A stretch of DNA of 64,000 bases. Origin: Thermoguttaceae bacterium. Lineage in GTDB: Bacteria > Planctomycetota > Planctomycetia > Pirellulales > Thermoguttaceae. Under the pieces are notes generated by a model. It had not been told where the DNA came from. It saw only the letters and a list, made by a program, of their open reading frames with translations, and searched no databases. Location of the stretch: positions 21,958 to 85,957 of the forward strand of contig JAFYQR010000223.1 of NCBI GenBank assembly GCA_017559825.1, in the 5' to 3' direction. The translations under genes and the position numbers were made by a program. Positions 48,483-57,389 of the stretch are shown here, in pieces (positions within the stretch are counted from its first letter, which is position 1; each line of letters opens with the position of its first letter).

Positions 48483-49538
48483 ATGACTCGTTTAATTTCT
48501 TACGCGCTAACGCGCCGTTTCACAACGCTTTACCAAGCGTTCGTTTTCGCTGCGACGGCGATTCTTTCCTTCGGATGCAATCGAAACGACGCGGAGCCGC
48601 CCCAAAATCCGTCGAGTTCGAACGTTTCCAACGCTTCGAGCCTTCCCGACGCGCCGTCTCGCGACTCTTCCGACGCTCCGAGCGAGCTTTGCCCGTTTCG
48701 CGTCGAAATTTGGCCGACGCGTCCTGTTTTCGGCGATCAAATTTACGTCAAGCTCGACTACAGAAACGACGGCGCGGAGCCGACTTACGCGCATGACGTC
48801 CGTTTTTTCCCGTCTTACCCCTTGCCGTCGCTAATCGCTTCCGAATATCTCGCGCTCGAATTCGAGTTCGAGGAGGCCGGTCGCCTCGTCGCCGAGCCGA
48901 TCGAAGCGCCGAAAGGTTTCGCGTCTCTATTGTTGGGGCGCGGCGAGCGACAAACGATCGCGCCCGGCGCCGTCGGAACGCCGACGCTCTTCGCTTTCGC
49001 GCCGAACGAAGGTTACTCCGCGTTTCCTAAACGCCTTGCCGGCAAACTTTCGCGCGGCGAAACGGTTCGTTGCCGCCTTAAAGTTACTTGGAGCGACGTC
49101 GGTCCCGCCGCCAAAAACGCGACGCGCCGTCGTTCGCTCTCCGCGACCTCCGATTTTTTTGAAATCGCGCCCCGTTCGGCGCCGGAAGTCGCTTATCTGC
49201 GCGGCGAATTGAAACGCCTGTACGAAGACTGGACGGCGAGCGCCGAACGCGTTCGCGAGACGTGCGAACGCGTCGCCGAACGTTGGCCGACCGCTTCAAC
49301 TCAAACCGACGTCAAGGTTTACGAACTTTACGTCGCCGGACGCGCCGTTCAAAATTCGTCGAGCGACCGCGCGGAAGCCGAACGAGCTTGGCGCGCCTTC
49401 TTCGAATATATCGACGGTTTGCCGGAAATACCGCGCGAATATTACTTTAGAACGTATTACGGTCTACAGCCCGACGTCGGAAATTCCTCGGACATTTTAC
49501 GTCGACGCGCCTTCGAGCCGCTCGGTCGCAACGGTTGA
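48483..49538 (+). CDS. Array member 1: lipoprotein sharing only the N-terminal domain
   Basis: A 351-residue lipoprotein: hydrophobic run then ILSFGC with C32, followed by a Ser/Pro/Asp-rich linker. The segment VEIWPTRPVFGDQIYVKLDY corresponds to the YPTEVYxGDxVY segment that opens the mature part of the five genes downstream, probably a beta-sandwich. It lacks their constant C-terminal cassette; its last third is helical (LKRLYEDWTASAERVRETCE). AAGGA lies upstream of the ATG. Function unknown. Confidence 0.75.
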   Translation: MTRLISYALTRRFTTLYQAFVFAATAILSFGCNRNDAEPPQNPSSSNVSNASSLPDAPSRDSSDAPSELCPFRVEIWPTRPVFGDQIYVKLDYRNDGAEPTYAHDVRFFPSYPLPSLIASEYLALEFEFEEAGRLVAEPIEAPKGFASLLLGRGERQTIAPGAVGTPTLFAFAPNEGYSAFPKRLAGKLSRGETVRCRLKVTWSDVGPAAKNATRRRSLSATSDFFEIAPRSAPEVAYLRGELKRLYEDWTASAERVRETCERVAERWPTASTQTDVKVYELYVAGRAVQNSSSDRAEAERAWRAFFEYIDGLPEIPREYYFRTYYGLQPDVGNSSDILRRRAFEPLGRNG

Positions 49539-49656
49539 CGTCGCGCTATTCCACTCCAAATCCCAACAATTTCAACGCTTAGAACTTCCTTCCAATTGAG
49601 AGTAAAGCGACGCCCGTCGACGCGTCGTTTCCCCGCTTTCCCTGAAAGGCAAGCCG

Positions 49657-50763
49657 ATGAACCGCCTCCGTTTTTTCCTTCCCGCGTTCGTTTTCGCCCT
49701 TTTCCTCCCCTTGCGCGTCCTTTTCGCGTCGTCGCCAAGCGAAGTCGCCGAAATCGCGACGCCGCTTCCCAACGGTTTCACCCATATCGTAAAGGTCTGG
49801 CCGACGGAGGTTTATCTCGGCGACCCGGTTTATTTTTGCGAATATTGCGAGAACCGCTCCGACGAGTCGCTTCGCCAATGCGACGATTATCTTTTTTCGC
49901 CCGCTCCTCTGTCCTTTGACCTAACTTGGTGTTGGAGCGCTTGGGAGCTGCGTTCGCCGAACCTTGCAAACTCTTCCGCCGTTTCGCCTTACCGTTTCCT
50001 TCCGGAACTAGACGGTCCGGGCGCTTTTACCGATTATTGCGTCTTTCCTCGCGATTATCAACCGAACGACCGCGGCGATTTTCATTGCGGAACGCTGGAA
50101 CTCCCGCCGTTGGAGGACTTGCGCTCCGAGTTTTGGAAGCCGTTCGCCGCGGCGCCGGAAAGCGGCGTCGAATGCGAATTGCGCGCGGTTCGCTTGCGAA
50201 ACGTCGACGGCGCTTCGTTCAAAATCCGCGTCAAGCCCCGCCCGGCGAACGAAGCGCGAACGCTCGAACGCTGGTTCGACGCGACGCCGCCGGAACTCTT
50301 TCCCGAAGCCAAGGGAAGCGTTAAATACCCGCGCAACCTCGGCCCGTTAAAATCGAGCGGCAAAAGCGACGTCCGCGTCGGCGGCGTTCCCTTTATCCCC
50401 TTTGTTTCCAAGCGTTACGATCCTTGGTTTTTCGTCCGCCTCGGCAACCGCAAACCGTCCGATCCGAACAACCCGACCGGCGTTTCCGGTTGGCGACGTC
50501 TTGAAGCGGAGTTCGCCCCGTCGACGCTCCGCGACGAAATAACGCTAACCCGTTTGCAACTCGAATATTACGACGCGCCGGAAGGCGAAGCGTCCGACGC
50601 CGCGCTCAAGGTTTTAGCCGATTGGCTCCGCGCCCGCCCGGAACCGCAACGCGCCGCGCTGACGGAATCGCTCCGTTCGAAAGGCGGAAAATTCAAAGAA
50701 ACGCCGTTAGAAACGAAAAACCGCAAACTATTGCAAGCGCTGAACTTCGACGCCGCCCCTTGA
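49657..50763 (+). CDS. Array member 2: secreted paralogue with constant C-terminal cassette
   Basis: A 368-residue protein with a Sec-type signal (residues 1-24, ending VLFASS). Order of elements: IVKVWPTEVYLGDPVYF, a variable Cys-containing region, LELPPLEDLRSEFWKPF, RWFDATPPELFP, RLGNRKPSDPNNPTG, then the constant STLRDEITLTRLQLEYYDAP. The tail KNRKLLQALNFDAAP is a repeat-family ending. Unknown function; no catalytic motif recognised. Extracytoplasmic. Confidence 0.75.
   Translation: MNRLRFFLPAFVFALFLPLRVLFASSPSEVAEIATPLPNGFTHIVKVWPTEVYLGDPVYFCEYCENRSDESLRQCDDYLFSPAPLSFDLTWCWSAWELRSPNLANSSAVSPYRFLPELDGPGAFTDYCVFPRDYQPNDRGDFHCGTLELPPLEDLRSEFWKPFAAAPESGVECELRAVRLRNVDGASFKIRVKPRPANEARTLERWFDATPPELFPEAKGSVKYPRNLGPLKSSGKSDVRVGGVPFIPFVSKRYDPWFFVRLGNRKPSDPNNPTGVSGWRRLEAEFAPSTLRDEITLTRLQLEYYDAPEGEASDAALKVLADWLRARPEPQRAALTESLRSKGGKFKETPLETKNRKLLQALNFDAAP
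50488..50653 (+). repeat. Constant 166-nt cassette, copy A
   Basis: Coding repeat within array member 2. It has the same length in all five copies and shares a 41-nt core (50518-50558) with copies B, C and E, and 72 identical nt with copy B. Confidence 0.85.
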
Positions 50764-50854
50764 CGCGTCGTTCCCCGCTTTCTCCTTGTTCCCGTCGCGG
50801 TCGCGGCGATTCCTTGCCGCGACGACCGCAACCCTTGCAACGAAAGGTTTAAGA

Positions 50855-51985
50855 ATGTCGAACCGTTTTTCCAAAATCGCCGCGTTACTACTCGCCGTCG
50901 CGACGTTCGCCGCTTGCGACAATCGTTCGTCCGCGACGCCGCCCCCCGCGCCGTCCCCCGCTTCGACCGGTTCCGTCGCGACGTCGGAAGCTCGCCGCAA
51001 CGCCGAGGTTCCCGAGATTCGCCGAACGATCAAAATTTATCCCGGCGACGCAATCTACTTTGGCGACGCGGTTTACGTTGTCGACGAAGAAGAAAATCGC
51101 TCGGAAAAAACGATGCGCGCCGGAGCCGCTCTCCCCCTGTCCGTCGGCTCGTATTCGCCTTGGGACGGCGGAACCGTTTCAAGTCCCGAAATCTCGGGGA
51201 ATTACCGCTTCGTCCCCGAAGACGTCGCCGCGACGACGATCGAATACGGCTGGCAAGCCTGCGACGTTTTGCCGGGCCAAAAGCGCGTTACGTCGGTTCG
51301 CTTCGTCGAGTTTCCGCCCCTTGAAGATTGGAACGCGCCGTTTTGGAAGGCGCTTCGCGAAAAATTGCGCGACAAGCCGGAGGGCGTTCCTTGCAAACTC
51401 AGCGTCGACAATCTTTACCGCGACCAAGACGGTCGTCGTCAAATCGAGTCGGTCGAGTTTCAAATTGTCGTCAAACCGCGCCCGAACGATGAAACGGAGC
51501 GGCTCCAACGTTGGTACGACGCGACGCCGCCGAAACTTTTCCCGATTCATCGCTGGGGTTATAAAGTTCCGCGCGCCAACGAGTTAAAATCGAGCGGCGC
51601 GAGCGATATTGAAATCGGCGACCGCGCTTACGATCCTTGGCTTTTCATCCGCGTCGGCAACCGCAAACCGTCCGACCCGAACAATCCGACAACGCTCGCC
51701 GGTTGGCGACGTCTTGAAGCGGAGTTCGCCCCGTCGACGCTCCGCGACGAAATAACGCTAACCCGTTTGCAAATCGAATATTACGACGCCACGGAAGGCG
51801 AAGCGTCCGACGCCGCGCTCAAGGTTTTGGCCGATTGGCTCCGCGCCCGCCCGGAACCGCAACGCGTCGCGCTAACGGAGTCTCTCTATTTTCGCTTCGC
51901 GTCTTTTCGCAATTTCGAAAACGGGCCGCTTGCGGAGAAACATCGCAAACTATTGCAAACGATAAGTTTAGCGCCGTCCCGCTGA
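50855..51985 (+). CDS. Array member 3: lipoprotein paralogue with constant cassette
   Basis: A 376-residue lipoprotein: ALLLAVATFAAC with C21, then a linker PPPAPSPASTGSVAT shared with the next gene. Family elements follow: IKIYPGDAIYFGDAVYVVDE, VEFPPLEDWNAPFWKALREK, RWYDATPPKLFP, SSGASDIEIGDRAYDPWLF, RVGNRKPSDPNNPTTL and the constant cassette. The start at 50855 has AAAGG upstream in a leader of about 25 nt that is identical to that of array member 4. Function unknown. Confidence 0.75.
   Translation: MSNRFSKIAALLLAVATFAACDNRSSATPPPAPSPASTGSVATSEARRNAEVPEIRRTIKIYPGDAIYFGDAVYVVDEEENRSEKTMRAGAALPLSVGSYSPWDGGTVSSPEISGNYRFVPEDVAATTIEYGWQACDVLPGQKRVTSVRFVEFPPLEDWNAPFWKALREKLRDKPEGVPCKLSVDNLYRDQDGRRQIESVEFQIVVKPRPNDETERLQRWYDATPPKLFPIHRWGYKVPRANELKSSGASDIEIGDRAYDPWLFIRVGNRKPSDPNNPTTLAGWRRLEAEFAPSTLRDEITLTRLQIEYYDATEGEASDAALKVLADWLRARPEPQRVALTESLYFRFASFRNFENGPLAEKHRKLLQTISLAPSR
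51701..51866 (+). repeat. Constant 166-nt cassette, copy B
   Basis: Copy in array member 3; its first 72 nt are identical to copy A. Confidence 0.85.
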
Positions 51986-52089
51986 CGCGTCGTTCGTTTC
52001 GAAGGTTTCCCCGCGCCGTCCTTTTTCCCGTCGCGGTCGCTCCGATTCTTCGTCGCGACGCCCGCCCCCTTGCAACGAAAGGTTTAAGA

Positions 52090-53202
52090 ATGCTCGACCG
52101 TTTTTCCCAAATCGCCGCATTATCACTTGGCGTCGCAACGCTCGCCGCTTGCGACTATCGTTCGTCCGCGACGCCGCCTCCCGCGCCGTCCCCCGCTTCG
52201 ACCGGTTCCGTCGCGACGTTCGAACTCCAAGCCGACCCGAACGCGCCCGAAATCGCCCAAACGCTAACCGTTTATCCGACGGAAGTTTACGTCGGCGACG
52301 TCGTTTATTTAATCGTCGCGGAAGAAAACCGTTCTTCCGAAACGATCCCCGCTCGGTCGCTCGGTTTTCCGGAGCCCTGCGGTTCGACAGGAACGCTTTC
52401 AAGCGTCGGTTTTTCAACGCGTTACAAAGCGATCCCGGAAGATCCGACCGACCTTTACTGCGAACGCGGCTTCGAAACGCGCCCCCTGGCGCCGGGCGAA
52501 CGTCGTATCGTCTCGCGACGCTTTTGCGAAGTTCCGCCGCTCGAAGACTGGAACTCGCCGTTTTTCAACGAGTTGCGCGAAAAACTCCGCGACGCGCCCG
52601 ACGGCGTTCCCTGTCGCTGGACGCCGGGCTACTTTGTAACCCCCGACGGCAAACAGCTTTCCGTTCCGCTCGTTGTGAAAGCGCGCCCCGACGCCGAGAC
52701 GCGCCGCCTCGAAAGTTGGCTCGACGCGACGCCGCAAGAGCTTTTCCCCCTCGTCGTCGACGGCCATCGTAAATTCTTGCGTTCCGAAGAGTTGCCGCCC
52801 AACCCTCGCGGCGGCGTTCGCGTCGCCGGGCGTTCGTTCGACCCGCGCGCTTTCGTTCGTTTCAGCTTCCGCAAGCCGAACCGCCCGAACGCGCCGCGCG
52901 ACCTCGACGGTTGGCGCAAGCTCGAAACGGAGTTTTCCCCGTCGACGCTCCGCGACGAAATAACGCTAACCCGTTTGCAGCTCGAATATTACGACGCGCC
53001 GAAAGGCGAAGCGTCCGACGCCGCGTTACAAGTTTTAGTCGACTGGCTCCAAAGCCGCCCGGAACCGCAACGCGACGTTATGTCCGCGACGCTTAACGAA
53101 TCGCGAGAATACCTCCGCGAAAGGCGCGATTACCGCGAAGATTTCCCTCTTAACGCTAAAAACCGCAAACTTTTAGAGTCGCTCGGTTTCAACGTTTTTT
53201 AA
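52090..53202 (+). CDS. Array member 4: lipoprotein paralogue with constant cassette
   Basis: A 370-residue lipoprotein with C21 in GVATLAAC and the same proline-rich linker as array member 3. TVYPTEVYVGDVVYLIVAEE and CEVPPLEDWNSPFFNELREK mark the family; the PWLFxRxGNRKPSDPNNP segment is diverged (RAFVRFSFRKPNRPNAPRD). The constant cassette follows, then a longer charged tail (RERRDYREDF). The front half appears to be a recent duplication with array member 3. Confidence 0.75.
   Translation: MLDRFSQIAALSLGVATLAACDYRSSATPPPAPSPASTGSVATFELQADPNAPEIAQTLTVYPTEVYVGDVVYLIVAEENRSSETIPARSLGFPEPCGSTGTLSSVGFSTRYKAIPEDPTDLYCERGFETRPLAPGERRIVSRRFCEVPPLEDWNSPFFNELREKLRDAPDGVPCRWTPGYFVTPDGKQLSVPLVVKARPDAETRRLESWLDATPQELFPLVVDGHRKFLRSEELPPNPRGGVRVAGRSFDPRAFVRFSFRKPNRPNAPRDLDGWRKLETEFSPSTLRDEITLTRLQLEYYDAPKGEASDAALQVLVDWLQSRPEPQRDVMSATLNESREYLRERRDYREDFPLNAKNRKLLESLGFNVF
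52909..53074 (+). repeat. Constant 166-nt cassette, copy C
   Basis: Copy in array member 4; retains the 41-nt core exactly. Confidence 0.85.
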
Positions 53203-53254
53203 CGGTCGCGACGTCGTTTAACTCGACGCGTTCCTTCCAACGAAAGGCCCAACA

Positions 53255-54484
53255 ATGCAAAAACGTCTATTCCGCTTAACGACGGCGTTTTACGTCGCCG
53301 CTTTAACCGCCGCAACCGCTTTTGTCTCCGACGTTTGCGCGTCGTCCGACGAAAAAACGCCGGGCGACGTCGCGTCGACCGAATGCGCCGTTACGATCGA
53401 ATCGCAATACGTCGTCGACCAAGCGACAAAACGCGGCCAACGCCTTCCCGCCCCGCCCGACGCGCAAGCGCCGTTTCGCGTTACCGCCGAAATCTTCCCG
53501 AACGTAATCCGTTTCGGCGACCCGGTTTACATCGCCGTTTACTTGGAAAACATCTCGTCTTCGCCTCGCTCTTACCTCTCGAACCTTGTGCGCCCGGTCA
53601 ACGATCCCCTTATTTTTTCCGTTGCGTCGAGCGAAATCCCGGGCGAGGAAGCGCGTTGTTACTTCGAAAGACAAACGCGCGCAGAAGCGACTTTTCATCG
53701 TCCGCCGCTCGAAACGTTGGCGCCGGGCGAGCGCCGCCTTTGGTGGCGTTGCGTCGTCGAACTCCCGCCGCTTGAAGACTTAGACGAACCGTTTTATCGG
53801 GCGTTGCAAGAAAAGATCGCGCAAGCGCCGGTTTCTTGCGATTTAAACCTCAAAACGGGCGTCGGCGCGCTCGCGAAACCGGTTTACGGCGGCGACTCGC
53901 TCTTCTGCCGCGTCGAAGGACGACTTCCCGTCGTCGTCGAATCGCGTCCGGAAAACGAAATGGCGACGCTTCGTCGTTGGTTGGATAAAACGAAGGAAAA
54001 CAACCTTTTACCGCGCGTCGACGGTTTTGACAAAGTCGCTTGGCAAGACGACGCTTCCCCCGACCTCCCGGCGACGCCGACGAGCTTCCTTCGGTTCGGT
54101 TCGCGTTCGTTTTCGCCTTGGACTTTTATCCGTCCGGGCAACCGCAAGCCGTCGACGCCGAACAACCCGACGACCCTCGACGGTTGGAAGAGCCTCGAAA
54201 CGGAGTTCGCGCCGTCGACGCTCCGCGACGAAATCACGCTAACACGTTTGCAACTCGAATATTACGACGCGCCGAAAGGCGAAGCGTCCGACGCCGCGTT
54301 ACAAACGTTAGTCGACTGGTTATCTCAACGCCCGACGCCGCAACGCGTCGTTTTGACCGATTTCCTCCTGTCGGAACCCTGGAAATTCCGAAAATCGTCG
54401 CTCAAAGAGAAAAACGCAAATCTTTGCGACGCCTTGACTTCCGATCCCAAAACGAAAACGCCGCAAAATAACGACGTCAAATAG
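53255..54484 (+). CDS. Array member 5: secreted paralogue with constant cassette
   Basis: A 409-residue protein with a Sec-type signal (residues 1-30). Mature part: VTAEIFPNVIRFGDPVYIAV, LAPGERRLWWRCVVELPPLE, RRWLDKTKENNLLPRVDG, WTFIRPGNRKPSTPNNPTTL and the constant cassette. It ends in a polar Lys/Asn tail (TSDPKTKTPQNNDVK). The longest N-terminal half of the array. Starts 52 nt after array member 4. Confidence 0.75.
   Translation: MQKRLFRLTTAFYVAALTAATAFVSDVCASSDEKTPGDVASTECAVTIESQYVVDQATKRGQRLPAPPDAQAPFRVTAEIFPNVIRFGDPVYIAVYLENISSSPRSYLSNLVRPVNDPLIFSVASSEIPGEEARCYFERQTRAEATFHRPPLETLAPGERRLWWRCVVELPPLEDLDEPFYRALQEKIAQAPVSCDLNLKTGVGALAKPVYGGDSLFCRVEGRLPVVVESRPENEMATLRRWLDKTKENNLLPRVDGFDKVAWQDDASPDLPATPTSFLRFGSRSFSPWTFIRPGNRKPSTPNNPTTLDGWKSLETEFAPSTLRDEITLTRLQLEYYDAPKGEASDAALQTLVDWLSQRPTPQRVVLTDFLLSEPWKFRKSSLKEKNANLCDALTSDPKTKTPQNNDVK
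54182..54347 (+). repeat. Constant 166-nt cassette, copy D
   Basis: Copy in array member 5; differs at two positions within the 41-nt core shared by the other four. Confidence 0.8.
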
Positions 54485-54521
54485 CGCCGCTTGCATTTCC
54501 CTTTTCAACGGAGAAACCGCG

Positions 54522-55682
54522 ATGAAAAAAACCGACGCAATCCTTGTTCTTGCAACGCTTGCAACCCTTCCCTTTGTTACGACGTTTATTCGCGCTTCGG
54601 AATCGAACGCCCCCGCCGTCGCGACGCAAATCTTCGCGTCGTCCGATCAAAAAGCGGCGATTGAAACGCGCGCCGTCTTTTACCCGACGGAACTCGCGTT
54701 CGGCGACGTCGGCTACTTCGCGACGTTCGAACGCAACGTCGCCGACGACACGATTGCGACCTATCAACCGTTTGAATTCGAACTCGCCAAACACCTCAAA
54801 ATCAACGGGATAACGCTAACGTCGCCCGACGTTTTCACCCGATACGAACTCGCGCCGGAACTCGCGACGCGGAAGTTTTTCACCAAGAAGTTCCCACCTC
54901 GTCTTGGCGCCTTAGCCCCCGGCGCCGAACGACGCAAAGTCGCCGTCGCGCTGGAATTTCCGCCGCTCGAAGATTGGAACGCGCCCTTTTGGAAAGAAAT
55001 TCGCGACAAACTGTCGACGCAAGAAAGCGTCGAGTTGCGACTTTGCGTCAAATTCAAGCGCTCCCACGCCGACTATCCGTTGCAAGCGCAAGTCGACGAA
55101 ACGTTCGAAACGAAGATCGTTCTTAAACGCCGCGCAGGCGACGAGTTAGAACGCTTGTCGCAATGGTTCGACGCGACGCCGCCCCGCCTTTTTCCCGAAC
55201 GTTTTACCAACGGCGACGGCGACGGTTTCGTCAAAGCGCCGTCGGAAAGCGGTTCGCGCGACGTCAAGTCAAGCGGCGCGAGCGACGTCGAAATCGGCGG
55301 CAAGTCTTACGCCCCTTGGCTTTTCGTTCGCGTCGGCAACCGCAAGCCGTCCGATCCGAACAATCCGACGACCGTCGACGATTGGCGACGTCTTGAAGCG
55401 GAGTTCGCGCCGTCGACGCTCCGCGACGAAATAACGCTAACCCGTTTGCAACTCGAATATTACGACGCGCCGGAAGGCGAAGCGACCGACGCCGCGCTAA
55501 AGCGTTTACTCGACTGGCTCCGCGACCGCCCGGAACCGCAACGCGCCGTTTTGACGGAATCGCTCCTTTCGAAACGCGCCGCCTTCTTTAAAACGCCGCT
55601 CAAAGAGAAAAACGCAACCCTTTGCAACGCGGTTACTTCCGACGCGTTCGGCCAAGCGTCGGATTCCAACGACGCCCAGTAG
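54522..55682 (+). CDS. Array member 6: secreted paralogue with constant cassette
   Basis: A 386-residue protein with a Sec-type signal (residues 1-25, ending FIRASE). Contains VFYPTELAFGDVGYFATFER, LEFPPLEDWNAPFWKEIRDK, QWFDATPPRLFPERF, SSGASDVEIGGKSYAPWLF, RVGNRKPSDPNNPTTV and the constant cassette, then KEKNATLCNAVTSDAF, close to the tail of array member 5. Starts 37 nt after member 5, so co-transcription is likely. Function unknown. Confidence 0.75.
   Translation: MKKTDAILVLATLATLPFVTTFIRASESNAPAVATQIFASSDQKAAIETRAVFYPTELAFGDVGYFATFERNVADDTIATYQPFEFELAKHLKINGITLTSPDVFTRYELAPELATRKFFTKKFPPRLGALAPGAERRKVAVALEFPPLEDWNAPFWKEIRDKLSTQESVELRLCVKFKRSHADYPLQAQVDETFETKIVLKRRAGDELERLSQWFDATPPRLFPERFTNGDGDGFVKAPSESGSRDVKSSGASDVEIGGKSYAPWLFVRVGNRKPSDPNNPTTVDDWRRLEAEFAPSTLRDEITLTRLQLEYYDAPEGEATDAALKRLLDWLRDRPEPQRAVLTESLLSKRAAFFKTPLKEKNATLCNAVTSDAFGQASDSNDAQ
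55380..55545 (+). repeat. Constant 166-nt cassette, copy E
   Basis: Copy in array member 6; retains the 41-nt core exactly. Confidence 0.85.
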
Positions 55683-55787
55683 CGCGGCGTTTCCCTCGCC
55701 GGGCCGCTCGTTCTCTCCGGTTTTAGCGTCCCGACGAGGAAACATTTTTAAATTCTTTCGCCAATTCTTCTAAAAGTTAAAAAAAGC

Positions 55788-55816
55788 TTGATTTCGGTTT
55801 CGCGACGCGCTATAAT
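55788..55816 (+). promoter_or_regulatory. Promoter for the frameshifted secreted gene
   Basis: TTGATT (55788-55793), a 17-bp spacer and a perfect TATAAT (55811-55816), 58 nt before the ATG. It uncouples this gene from the paralogue array. Confidence 0.65.
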
Positions 55817-55873
55817 GCAAAAAATCGTCGTTTTGACGACTTTTGTTCTACCGACAAAACAGGAGGAAATTTA

Positions 55874-57230
55874 ATGTCTTGTTTTAGAACGTTTATCGCG
55901 CTCGCTTTGTTCCTCGGCGCCTCGTCGGCCTTCGCTCAAGTCGGCGAAATCTCCGGCAAACGCGACGCGCCGAAAGATTCCCTCGGCGCGCCGCAATCCT
56001 ATGACATTACCTCGCAAAGCAATCGGGAAAGTTACGGTTACGATATTACCTATTGGCCGCACGACCCGTCGACGAGTTCGTCCGTTCTTCAGGCGACGGA
56101 AAACGGCGCGCTTCTACAAGCGATTCGAACCGAAGCCGCGCAAATGGAAGTCTTTCCGCTCAATTTAATCTTCCCCGTCAAAAACGACAACGGAAGACGC
56201 GTCGGCTGGGGCTTGCGTTACGACTTGACGTTCGAACGCTATCTCGTTTTTTATCGTTTCAAGACCGCCGCCTGTTACGCGACGCCCGACGAGATTGAAG
56301 AATGCGTCGCTACGTTTGCGACCCTGTCGCCCAAAGAACGCGCTTGTCCTGACCGCGATTTACGCTTGGCGAAAAGCGCAAACCTATTCCCATTTCCTGC
56401 GCGACCTTTACAGTTATTCGTTGCGATTTCCCACTCCGCCGCGCGGCGTCCCCTTCGACGGACGCCAAACGCTCTTCCGATATTCCACAACTTGTCAACT
56501 GAAGGAACCACAACTGAAGGAAGTAGACGCGACGTTTTTGCGTTTAGGCCCCAAGGGTAGGAGAAGAGTTCCCTACCTTTTTCCCGCGGCGTTTTTTGGG
56601 CATGAAATGGTAACCTATCCTTATTATGGCCCTAGGAAACTTTCGGAGGCGAACGAACCGATAGCGCGAACGCAATTCGAATATATCCGCGGTAAATACA
56701 GCCGTTGCCCCAACTTTATCCCGCCGCTCGTCCGCGAATATCGTCTCGAGCAAGCGACGGAAGACCGTTGGAACCGACTTATCGAATCTTGCGTCGGAAG
56801 CGAGGAAGTCGCCTTTGAAGCGCTTGACCTCGACCTTGAGGAAACGAAACGCGCTTGGGAGGCCGACTGTCGAGCGCGCGTCGCCGAAGTCGACGAACTC
56901 TTTGCGATCGATCTGCCCGAATGGCACGTCGAACGGTATTTTAAGGCCCACGAGACGGACGAAGAGGAAGCCGAAACTCGTCGCTACGCGAAAAAGTTGG
57001 ATCTTTTCCTCACGATGGTCGAGCGTTTAGAGCATATCGACCCGCAAGCCGAAAAAGGGCTGCACGCGATCGCGTTGCGCGAATTTTGGTTCGCGTGCCA
57101 ACGCGCCAGCTTCGGCATGACCTCCCGACCGTACGACGCCGACGGGCTGCAAAGCGCGCGTTCGCTAACGTTAGGCGAAATCGCAAAAGAGTGTTTGCCT
57201 CCGCGAGAGCCGTCGGACAAAACGCGTTGA
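55874..57230 (+). pseudogene. Secreted protein gene with a +1 frameshift
   Basis: The first frame (from the ATG at 55874, with AGGAGGAAATTTA just upstream) encodes a signal peptide (residues 1-21) and a mature part reading sensibly to TFATLSPK. Around 56335-56345 the reading switches: downstream of this point only the frame continuing NALVLTAIYAWRKAQ to the stop at 57230 has normal codon use and protein character. Combined length is about 450 residues. It could be a true pseudogene, a sequencing error or a programmed shift. It does not carry the array cassette. Function unknown. Confidence 0.6.
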
Positions 57231-57297
57231 ACCGTTCGTTAAACGAATCGCGGCGTTTAAACGTTCGTCAAGCGACGCGTCGGCAAAGTCGAGCGAC

Positions 57298-57335
57298 AAA
57301 AAAAAACGCCGGTTCCGAAGACCCGGCGTTTTTTT
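57298..57335. terminator. Bidirectional terminator between convergent genes
   Basis: AACGCCGG (57305-57312) pairs with CCGGCGTT (57323-57330), with A-run before and T-run after, so it can stop both the frameshifted gene (+) and the sigma factor gene (-). Confidence 0.75.
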
Positions 57336-57389
57336 CGTTTCTTTTCGATTCGGCGTTTAAAACGACGAGAACCGTTTAACGCGCCAAAA

